DNA from: Streptomyces rimosus
Lineage (GTDB): Bacteria; Actinomycetota; Actinomycetes; Streptomycetales; Streptomycetaceae
Assembly: GCF_008704655.1 (NCBI RefSeq)
Contig: NZ_CP023688.1
Span: 6,191,501 to 6,255,500, forward strand
DNA: 64,000 nucleotides
Reading direction: 5' to 3'
The notes under the pieces: generated by a model
Seen by the model: the letters and a program-made list of their open reading frames with translations, nothing else
What the model was told of the DNA's origin: nothing
Database searches by the model: none
Made by a program: the position numbers and the translations under genes
Shown here: one piece after another, positions 46,530-53,785 of the stretch
How positions within the stretch are numbered: the stretch's first letter is position 1
Layout of the letters: the number at the start of each line of letters is the position of its first letter

Positions 46530-47734
46530 CCAGCTCGCACACGGCGAACGGCTTCACCGTCCGCCGCTACAGCCCCGACCGCGGCGCCTGGGGCAAACTG
46601 ACGGCGCGCGACTCGGTCGTGCGCCGGCTGGACTGGGTCATGCTGCTGTGCAGCCTGGCCCTGTCCCTGATCGGCGCGGTGCTGGTGTTCTCCGCGACCC
46701 GCAACCGCACCGAACTCACCCACGGCGACGAGTACGGCTACCTCCTGCGCCACCTGCTGAACACCGGCATCGGACTGGCCCTGGCGGCCGGCGCGATCTG
46801 GCTCGGGCACCGCACGCTGCGCGGCGCGGTGCCGATCCTCTACGGCCTCTCGCTGGTGCTGTCGCTGCTCGTCCTCACCCCCTTGGGCGCCACGATCAAC
46901 GGCTCCCGCTCCTGGCTGGCCATCCCCGGCGGCCTCTCCCTCCAGCCCGCCGAGTTCGCCAAGATCACGATCACGCTGGGGATGGCGGTGATCCTCGCGG
47001 GCCGGGTCGACGCGGGCGACCGCCCGCACCCCGACCACCGCACCGTCGTCCAGGCCCTGGGCCTGGCCGCCGTCCCGGTCGCCATCATCATGCTGATGCC
47101 GGACCTCGGGTCGGTCATGGTCCTCGGCGCGATCATCCTGGGCGTCCTGCTCGCCTCCGGCGCCTCCAACCGGTGGATCCTGGGGCTGCTGGGCGCCGGT
47201 GTCATCGGGTGTGTGGCCATCTGGCAGCTGGGCCTGCTGGACGACTACCAGATCGCCCGGTTCGCCGCCTTCGCCAACCCGAGCCTGGACCCGGCGGGCG
47301 TCGGCTACAACACCAACCAGGCGCGCATCGCCATCGGCGGCGGCGGGCTGACCGGCTCCGGCCTCTTCCACGGCAGCCAGACCACCGGTCAGTTCGTGCC
47401 CGAGCAGCAGACCGACTTCATCTTCACCGTCGCCGGCGAGGAACTGGGCTTCCTCGGCGCGGGCCTGATCATCGTGCTGCTGGGCGTCGTCCTGTGGCGT
47501 GCCTGCCGCATCGCCCGCGAGGCCAGTGAGCTGTACAGCACGATCGTGGCGGCGGGCTTCATCGCCTGGTTCGCGTTCCAGTCGTTCGAGAACATCGGCA
47601 TGACGCTGGGCATCATGCCCGTCACCGGCCTGCCGCTGCCGTTCGTCTCGTACGGCGGCACGTCCATGTTCGCGGTCTGGATCGCCATAGGGCTGCTGCA
47701 GTCGATTCACGTACAGCGGCCGGTGACCGCCTGA
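46526..47734 (+). CDS. rodA: RodA, SEDS-family peptidoglycan polymerase
   Basis: A 402-residue SEDS protein with about 10 helices that polymerises lipid II glycan strands with PBP2. The SEDS landmarks are NGSRSWLAIPG, LSLQPAEFAKI, IMLMPDLGSVMV, YNTNQARIAIGGGGLTGSG, PEQQTDFIFTVAGEELGF and FVSYGGTSM. The catalytic aspartate lies in the loop EQQTDF. GTG at 46526 overlaps the pbp2 stop by 4 bp. In Streptomyces this gene is called sfr. It is the last gene of the cluster. Confidence 0.95.
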   Translation: MTSSHTANGFTVRRYSPDRGAWGKLTARDSVVRRLDWVMLLCSLALSLIGAVLVFSATRNRTELTHGDEYGYLLRHLLNTGIGLALAAGAIWLGHRTLRGAVPILYGLSLVLSLLVLTPLGATINGSRSWLAIPGGLSLQPAEFAKITITLGMAVILAGRVDAGDRPHPDHRTVVQALGLAAVPVAIIMLMPDLGSVMVLGAIILGVLLASGASNRWILGLLGAGVIGCVAIWQLGLLDDYQIARFAAFANPSLDPAGVGYNTNQARIAIGGGGLTGSGLFHGSQTTGQFVPEQQTDFIFTVAGEELGFLGAGLIIVLLGVVLWRACRIAREASELYSTIVAAGFIAWFAFQSFENIGMTLGIMPVTGLPLPFVSYGGTSMFAVWIAIGLLQSIHVQRPVTA

Positions 47735-47768
47735 CGGGGGGTACGCCCCCGGGCCGTTGGGGCGTACG

Positions 47769-48233
47769 TCAGCGGCCGGACGCGGCGCTGTAGGAGCTGT
47801 ACGCGACGAGGACGGCGAGCACGGAGGCGCTGGTCACGGTGGCGAGCAGTACCCACAGGGCGATACGGGCCTTCCGTGGCCGATTGCGGGCCTGGCGCGG
47901 GGAGCGCGCGTACTCCGGCATGCGGAGCGCCGGCGGCTCGGAGCTCATCGCGATGTCGGCCAGCAAGCGGCGGCAGGCGGCGGCCAGTTCGCCCGTGCCG
48001 CTGTCCAGCCGCATGACGGTCTCCGCCCGCGCGGGCGCGCTCGTACCGCCGTCCAGGATGCGGCCCGCCCGTATGAGCACCTCCCCACGGGTGCCGGTGA
48101 CGGACAGGCTGATCCACCGCTCGACGTGCTCGCCGCGTATGACCACACCGCCCGTGCGGTCGCGGTAGACCGTGTGCCGCTGCCACAGAACGGCCGCCAA
48201 CTGCCGTGCGGTGTCCGCCAGATGCGCGAGCAT
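47769..48233 (-). CDS. Hypothetical protein with C-terminal membrane helix
   Basis: A 154-residue protein of unknown function. Residues 1-110 are soluble (YRDRTGGVVIRGEHVERWISLSVTG), a basic stretch follows (RSPRQARNRPRKAR) and one helix near the C-terminus (IALWVLLATVTSASVLAVLVAY) anchors it tail-first. The ATG at 48233 has AGGGGGG 4 nt upstream. It is convergent with rodA (34 bp) and lies downstream of the encapsulin operon on the same strand but behind that operon's terminator. Confidence 0.55.
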   Translation of the reverse strand: MLAHLADTARQLAAVLWQRHTVYRDRTGGVVIRGEHVERWISLSVTGTRGEVLIRAGRILDGGTSAPARAETVMRLDSGTGELAAACRRLLADIAMSSEPPALRMPEYARSPRQARNRPRKARIALWVLLATVTSASVLAVLVAYSSYSAASGR

Positions 48234-48335
48234 CGTCCCCCCCTGCCGGATGTGCGCCAACCGAGGAAGGAACTGTACCGGGAGGCAGTGACAACGAAGG
48301 ACCGGGGCTGATGATCACCGCACCGAGCGGGCCGG

Positions 48336-48371
48336 GGAGCGCCCGCCCCGGTGGCTCGGGACGGGCGCTCC
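48336..48371 (-). terminator. Terminator of the encapsulin operon
   Basis: GGAGCGCCCG (48336-48345) pairs with CGGGCGCTCC (48362-48371). It lies 8 bp after the cysteine-desulfurase stop on the minus strand, so the operon probably ends here. Confidence 0.65.
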
Positions 48372-48378
48372 GGTCGGG

Positions 48379-50154
48379 TCACGGTGACTGCTGCAGCCGC
48401 AGCAGCGAAGCCACCAGCTGGTCAACCTCCTCGGGGGTGTTGTAGAGGGCCAGGGAGGCGCGTACGGCGCTGTCCAGGCCGTAGTGGGCCAGGGCGGGCT
48501 GGGCGCAGTGGTGGCCGGAGCGGACCGCGATGCCCTCCAGGTCCAGGGACTGCGCCACGGCCGTCGGGTCGTGGCCCGCGAGCGTGAACGCCAGCACCGC
48601 GATACGGTCCGGGGCGTCCCCCAGGACTTCGAGGCCGGGCACCATGGCCAGCGCCTGCCGCGCGTACGCCAGCAGGTCGGCCTCGTACTTGGCGATGGCC
48701 TCATGGTCGAAGGACGACAGCCAGTCGAGGGCGGCGAGCAGCCCGACCACGCCGGAGATATGGCCCGTACCGGCCTCGAAGCGGTGCGGCGCGGGCGCGA
48801 ACGTCGTCCGGTCGAAGGACACGGACTCGATCATGTTCCCGCCGCCCTGCCACGGCACCATGGACGCGAGCAGCTCGGGCTTGGCATACAGCGCGCCGAT
48901 GCCCGTGGGCGCGAACAGCTTGTGGCCGGAGAAGGCGTAGAAGTCGGCGTCCATGGCCTGTACGTCGACCGGGAAATGGGCCACCGCCTGCGCGCCGTCC
49001 ACCAGCACCTTGGCGCCGTACCGGTGGGCCAGCGCCGTCATCTCCGCCACCGGGGGAACGGTCCCCAGCACATTGGAGGCGTGGCTGACGGCCACCAGCC
49101 GGGTACGTGAGGACAGCAGGTCGGCGTAGGCGAACTGGTCGATCTGCCCGTCCGGCAGCAGCGGCACCGGCACCACCCGGGCATGCGTCTCGGCGGCCAG
49201 CTGCTGCCACGGAACGATGTCGGAGTGGTGCTCCAGCACGGGGACGAGGATGTCGTCACCCGGGCCGATGTTGGCCCGGCCCCAGGTCTCGGCGACCAGG
49301 TTGATCGCCTCGGTGGTGCCGCGGACGAAGACGATCTCCTCGGGGGACGGGGCGCCCAGGAAGTCCGCGACGGCGGCCCGGCCCGCCTCGTACAGGGCGG
49401 TGGCGTCGCGGGCCATGGTGTGGGCACCGCGGTGGATGTTGGAGTTGGCCGAACCGTAGAAGGCCGCCACCGCCTCGATCACCTGGCGCGGCTTCTGGGT
49501 GGTGGCCCCGTTGTCGAGCCACACGAGCGGCCGGCCGTTGACCAGCCGGTGCAGGATCGGGAAGTCCCGCCGCGCCATCTCAGGGGAGAAGGCGCCGCGT
49601 TGGGCTCCGGGGAGGTGTTGGGTGGTTGTGGGGTTGGCGGTGGGGACGGCCGCGGCGGGGGTCTGGAGTGGGCTGGACGGGGTGCCCGGGACCGTCTCCA
49701 TACCCGGGACCGTCTCCACGCCTGGGCCCGTCCCCATGCTCGGGGCTGCCTCCAAGCCCGGGACCGCCTGCATGCCCGGGACCGTTCCCACGCCCGGTAC
49801 GGCGCTCGTATCCGTCAGCGCGCTCGTGCCCGGGACGGGGCTCATGCCCGGCACCGCGCCCGCGTCCGGCACCGCACTCGTACCCGGCACCGCACTCGTA
49901 CCCGTCGCCGCGCTCGGGGCCGGCTGCATGCCCGGCAGGCCCGCCATGGCGGCGGCCGGGACGACGGTCGCCCCCGCGCCCGGAGCCGCGCCTGTGCCGG
50001 GGGCCGGTGCCGTGCTCGTGGCCGTGTCCGTACGGACGGCCGTGTTCGTGCCGGTGGCAGGGGCCGCTGCCGCATCCGCCGCGCCGGTCTTCGCCTCCTT
50101 GCCCAGGAGCGCGCTCAGCGGTGCCGCGAGCCCCGTGAACTCAGGAGTAGTCAT
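48379..50154 (-). CDS. SufS-type cysteine desulfurase with VPG-repeat loading tail (encapsulin cargo)
   Basis: A 591-residue PLP enzyme that would take sulfur from L-cysteine, leaving alanine. The catalytic domain (about 187-591) has the PLP lysine in SGHK (Lys412), HRGAH and DGAQAVAH, and the persulfide cysteine in RSGHHC (Cys550), as in SufS. Before it lies a low-complexity tail rich in Ala, Pro, Gly, Thr and Val, with elastin-like VPG units between residues 89 and 158 (VPGTS, VPGMS, VPGVGTVPGMQAVPGLE, VPGMETVPG). Such disordered N-terminal tails direct cysteine desulfurases into Family 2 encapsulins. The ATG at 50152-50154 lies inside the end of the shell gene (14-bp overlap, shifted frame), with only a weak ribosome site, indicating coupled translation. 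Confidence 0.9.
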   Translation of the reverse strand: MTTPEFTGLAAPLSALLGKEAKTGAADAAAAPATGTNTAVRTDTATSTAPAPGTGAAPGAGATVVPAAAMAGLPGMQPAPSAATGTSAVPGTSAVPDAGAVPGMSPVPGTSALTDTSAVPGVGTVPGMQAVPGLEAAPSMGTGPGVETVPGMETVPGTPSSPLQTPAAAVPTANPTTTQHLPGAQRGAFSPEMARRDFPILHRLVNGRPLVWLDNGATTQKPRQVIEAVAAFYGSANSNIHRGAHTMARDATALYEAGRAAVADFLGAPSPEEIVFVRGTTEAINLVAETWGRANIGPGDDILVPVLEHHSDIVPWQQLAAETHARVVPVPLLPDGQIDQFAYADLLSSRTRLVAVSHASNVLGTVPPVAEMTALAHRYGAKVLVDGAQAVAHFPVDVQAMDADFYAFSGHKLFAPTGIGALYAKPELLASMVPWQGGGNMIESVSFDRTTFAPAPHRFEAGTGHISGVVGLLAALDWLSSFDHEAIAKYEADLLAYARQALAMVPGLEVLGDAPDRIAVLAFTLAGHDPTAVAQSLDLEGIAVRSGHHCAQPALAHYGLDSAVRASLALYNTPEEVDQLVASLLRLQQSP

Positions 50155-51520
50155 GGTACTTGGACACCTCGACGTTCTGGAGGACGGCGAGGGCGTCCTC
50201 CACCAGGACGGCCGTGTTGAAGTACGCCGTGACCAGGTACGAGGTGATCGCCTTCTGGTCGACGCCCATGTTCCGTACGGACAGGCCCGGTTCCACCTCG
50301 TCCGGTACGGAGGCCGGGCGCAGGCCCACCACGCCCTGCTCCGCCTCGCCCACCCGCATCAGCAGGATCTCGGTCGTGCCCGCGCCGTTGATGTTCACCT
50401 TGTCGGACGGCAGCAGCGGCACGCCGCGCCAGGTCAGCAGCGGACTGCCGAACCGCGTGTCGGTCACCGGGGGCACACCCCGGCGGGTACATTCCCGGCC
50501 GAACGCGGCGATCGCCCGCGGGTGCGCGACGAAGTACCCGGGCTGCTTCCACACCTTGGCCAGCATCTCGTCCAGGTCGTCCGGCGTCGGGGCGCCGGTG
50601 CGCGGCTGCACCCGCATGCCCGGCGCGACCTGGTTGAACAGCCCGAAGTCCGGGTGGTTGAGCATCATCGACTCCTGGCGCTCGCGCAGCGCGTGCACGG
50701 TCAGGTTGCTCTGCGCCCGGGTCTGGTCGATCGGCTGGTTGTACAGGTCGGCGACGCGGGTGTGCACGCGCAGCACGGTCTGCGCGAGGCTCATGTGGTA
50801 CTCGCGCGGCGTGTCCTCGTACTCCACGTACGTGCCCGGCAGGTCCGGTTCGCCGACGTGCCCGGCGGCCAGGTCGACCGGCGCCTCGGCGCCCGGCGTC
50901 GGCATCTCGCCGGCGCAGTAGGACTCCAGCGTGGTGCGCAGCGACTCGTCGCGGTCGGCCAGTTCCGCCAGCTTGGCGCGGCTGATGCACAGCGCGACAC
51001 CGGGGGTCAGCGCGCGCACCTGGTACGGCTGCGACTCGCCCTTGGCCCAGGCCTCCAGGTCGAAGAACTGGCCGTCACCGACGACCTCCAGTAACGCGTC
51101 CTCGCCGTACCGCCCGGTCACCCGCTTCTCGGCGCGGCCGCGCACGAGCACCCACAGGCGGTCGGCGTTCTCGCCCTCGGAGCACAGCGTCTGCCCGGCG
51201 TCGAAGGTGATCTCGTCGCACGTCTCGGCCAGTTCGCGCAGCTGCCCCTCGTCGGCCTGCCGCAGGAACGGCAGCTCCCGCAGGTCCTCGGGGACGATGC
51301 GGTGGCGGTCGCCCTCGGAGAAGGTGCTGATCCGGTCGTCGCCCAGGATGAAGGTACGGCGGCGGTTGACGCGGTAGACGCCGGACTCGACGTCCACCCA
51401 CGGCAGGGCGCGCAGCAGGTAGCGCGGGGTGATGCCGCGCATCTGCGGCGTGGTCTTGGTGGTGGTGGCGAGCTGCCGTGCCGCATCGGGACCGAGGCTC
51501 AAACGGCCATTTGTGGTCAT
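50141..51520 (-). CDS. Family 2 encapsulin shell protein with cNMP-binding-like insert (2B type)
   Basis: A 459-residue HK97-fold protein expected to self-assemble into an icosahedral nanocompartment. Residues 1-80 (LSLGPDAARQLATTTKTTPQM, RYLLRALPWVDVESGVYRVNR) and 235-459 (REYHMSLAQTVLRVHTRVADLYN, GVPLLPSDKVNING, EPGLSVRNMGVDQKAITSYLVTAYFNTAVLVEDALAVL) are the shell parts. Between them, about 85-195, is a cyclic-nucleotide-binding-like domain (FDAGQTLCSEGENADRLWVLVRG...GQFFDLEAWAKGE), the mark of Family 2B. Its phosphate-binding cassette lacks the usual R-[ST]-A, so cAMP binding is doubtful. ATG at 51520 has GAGGAGG. The upstream 297 bp include its promoter. Confidence 0.92.
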   Translation of the reverse strand: MTTNGRLSLGPDAARQLATTTKTTPQMRGITPRYLLRALPWVDVESGVYRVNRRRTFILGDDRISTFSEGDRHRIVPEDLRELPFLRQADEGQLRELAETCDEITFDAGQTLCSEGENADRLWVLVRGRAEKRVTGRYGEDALLEVVGDGQFFDLEAWAKGESQPYQVRALTPGVALCISRAKLAELADRDESLRTTLESYCAGEMPTPGAEAPVDLAAGHVGEPDLPGTYVEYEDTPREYHMSLAQTVLRVHTRVADLYNQPIDQTRAQSNLTVHALRERQESMMLNHPDFGLFNQVAPGMRVQPRTGAPTPDDLDEMLAKVWKQPGYFVAHPRAIAAFGRECTRRGVPPVTDTRFGSPLLTWRGVPLLPSDKVNINGAGTTEILLMRVGEAEQGVVGLRPASVPDEVEPGLSVRNMGVDQKAITSYLVTAYFNTAVLVEDALAVLQNVEVSKYHDYS

Positions 51521-51805
51521 CACGACCTCCTCGTGAAAGGGCGCGCGGGCAGGCGGCGGCTCTCGTGGCCGCCGCGGTCCGCACGGTATGGAGGGGACCG
51601 ATCGTCCGAGCGGCAACTGCCGACGGCAAGACGGCGTATTTCCGCAACCGGCCGGAAAGGAGCTATCCGGCATTCGCAGGTGTTCGTGCAGAGATGAACT
51701 GTTTTTGCCGCGTGTGCCGTGTGGCCAGCCCGGAATCCGTCCGCCGGGCCGGACGGCGCCGCACGAACGTCCGATCGGGGACTGCCTCGGCGCCCCACAC
51801 GCGGC

Positions 51806-51820
51806 TAGATTCGATCCATG
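51806..51820 (+). promoter_or_regulatory. -10 box and probable leaderless start of the CYTH-CHAD gene
   Basis: TAGATT (51806-51811) ends 6 nt before the ATG at 51818; no Shine-Dalgarno is present. Same layout as valS and folC. Confidence 0.55.
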
Positions 51821-53599
51821 GCGGACACCGTGCGGGAAATCGAGCGGAAGTACGAAGCCGACGGCAGCACCGAACTGCCCGACCTGACCGGCGTCGCCGG
51901 GGTCGCGGCCCTCGCGGACCAGGGCACCGTCGTCCTGTCCGCCACCTACTACGACACCCCTGACCAGCGGCTCGCGGCCGACGGCATCACACTGCGGCGG
52001 CGCACCGGCGGCGGCGACGCGGGCTGGCACCTCAAGCTCCCGGTGGCCCCCGGCGTACGGGACGAGGTGCGGATGCCGCTGGCCGAGCGGCTGCCGCGCA
52101 AGCTCGCCGCCCTCGTACGCTCACGGGTGCGCGGCGCGCCCCTGACACCGGTCGCGCACCTGCGGACCCGGCGCACGCTGTGGGTGCTGGAGACCGCGGG
52201 CGGCGAACCGCTCGCGGAGGTCGCGGTGGACGACGTGGTGGCGCACCGCCTGGGCGACGGGGCGGTTCCGTACGGGACGGGCGAGGCGACGTGCGCAGCG
52301 GATGTGGCGTACGAGATCCACGGCGATGCGGGTGATGTGGCCCATGCGAACGGGGCGGCGGAGGCGGAGCGGCGGCCGGCGCAGCCGGACCGGGTGACCA
52401 CCGGGGTCCGCTGGCGCGAGATCGAGGTGGAGCTGGTGGGCGACGGCGACGCCGGGCTCCTGGACGCGGTGGACGAGATCTTCGCGGCCGCGGGAATCCG
52501 CCCGGCCGGTTCGGCGTCCAAGCTGGCCCGCGCGCTGGCCGAGACGGCGGACGCCGGTCGGGCGACGGACACCAAGACGATCAAGAAGACCGGCGGGACC
52601 GCCAAGAAGCCCACCAAGACCAAGGCCACGACCACCGAACAACAACCCAAGAAGCCCAAGGCACCCGAGCAATCCAAGAACGCCAAGAAATCCAAGTCCG
52701 CACCCCCGACCCCCCGCACCGCCGGCGACGCCGTCCTCGCGTACGTCCGCGAGCAGGTACGCACCCTCGTCGAACTGGACCCCGCCGTCCGCCGCGACCT
52801 GCCCGACTCGGTGCACCAGATGCGCGTCGCCACCCGCCGCCTGCGCAGCGCCTTCCGCTCGTACGGCACGGTGCTGGACCGCTCCGTGACCGACCCGATC
52901 GGTGACGAACTCAAGTGGCTGGCAGGGGAGTTGGGTGTTGACCGGGACCGCGAGGTGCTGGCGGCGCGGCTGCGCGCCGGGCTGGCGGACCTGCCGCGCG
53001 AGCTGCGGCTCGGACCGGTGGCCGCACGGCTGCGCCTGTGGTCGCAGCGCCGCCGCCTCGGCTCGCGGCAGACACTGCTCGCGGTCCTGGACGGCGCGCG
53101 GCACCTGGCGCTGCTGGAGAGCCTGCACGCGCTCCTCGCGGACCCGCCGCTGCGCCCGGCCGCGGCCCGTCCGCCGGCGCGCCCCATGGGCAAGGCCGTG
53201 CTCAAGGACTACCGGCGGCTCGCCGGGCGCGTGGAGGCCGCGCTGGCGGCGCCGGCCGGGCCGGAGCGCGACGAGGCGCTGCACAGCGCCCGCAAGGCGG
53301 CCAAGCGCGTGCGGTACGCGGCGGAGGCGGCCGGGCCGGCGCTGGGCGGCCCGGCGAAGAAGTTCGCCAAGCGCATGAAGCGGGTGCAGCAGTTGCTCGG
53401 CGACCACCAGGACAGCGTGCTGGCCCGTGAGGCGCTGCGCGATCTCGCCGTACAGGCGCACGGCGCGGGCGAGGGCGGCTTCAGCTTCGGGCTGCTGTAC
53501 GGACGGGAGGAAGCGGCGGCGGCCGCCCGGGAGCGCGAGCTGCCCGAGGTGTGGCGCAAGGCATCGAGGCCGGGGCTGCGCAGGAAGCTGGGCGGGTGA
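51818..53599 (+). CDS. CYTH and CHAD domain protein
   Basis: A 593-residue protein. The N-terminal CYTH domain (about 5-215) has the EIERKYE signature and the tunnel residues of triphosphate-tunnel enzymes (LRRRTGG, WHLKLP, EIEVELVG). A linker of about 60 residues is nearly all Lys, Thr, Pro and Ala (TKTIKKTGGTAKKPTKTKATT). The C-terminal CHAD domain (about 300-590) has its conserved histidines and basic helices (SVHQMRVATRRLRSAF, LHSARKAAKRVRYAAE). CHAD domains bind polyphosphate, so the protein probably handles or senses polyphosphate. It is divergent from the encapsulin operon across 297 bp. Confidence 0.85.
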   Translation: MADTVREIERKYEADGSTELPDLTGVAGVAALADQGTVVLSATYYDTPDQRLAADGITLRRRTGGGDAGWHLKLPVAPGVRDEVRMPLAERLPRKLAALVRSRVRGAPLTPVAHLRTRRTLWVLETAGGEPLAEVAVDDVVAHRLGDGAVPYGTGEATCAADVAYEIHGDAGDVAHANGAAEAERRPAQPDRVTTGVRWREIEVELVGDGDAGLLDAVDEIFAAAGIRPAGSASKLARALAETADAGRATDTKTIKKTGGTAKKPTKTKATTTEQQPKKPKAPEQSKNAKKSKSAPPTPRTAGDAVLAYVREQVRTLVELDPAVRRDLPDSVHQMRVATRRLRSAFRSYGTVLDRSVTDPIGDELKWLAGELGVDRDREVLAARLRAGLADLPRELRLGPVAARLRLWSQRRRLGSRQTLLAVLDGARHLALLESLHALLADPPLRPAAARPPARPMGKAVLKDYRRLAGRVEAALAAPAGPERDEALHSARKAAKRVRYAAEAAGPALGGPAKKFAKRMKRVQQLLGDHQDSVLAREALRDLAVQAHGAGEGGFSFGLLYGREEAAAAARERELPEVWRKASRPGLRRKLGG

Positions 53600-53785
53600 C
53601 GGGGCGGACGGGGTGACCGGTTGCGGCGCGGGCGACGCGGCCCCGGCCGCCCGCCCGTGACCCACCGCAGCCATGCGATAACCGCCCGCCCATCATCGAT
53701 GCCTCCCGGATGCGGCCCGTCAACGGCACCCCGTTCCCGGGGTACGCTGGATGGTCACCCCTGCCAGCTCATGAAAGACGCCGCG

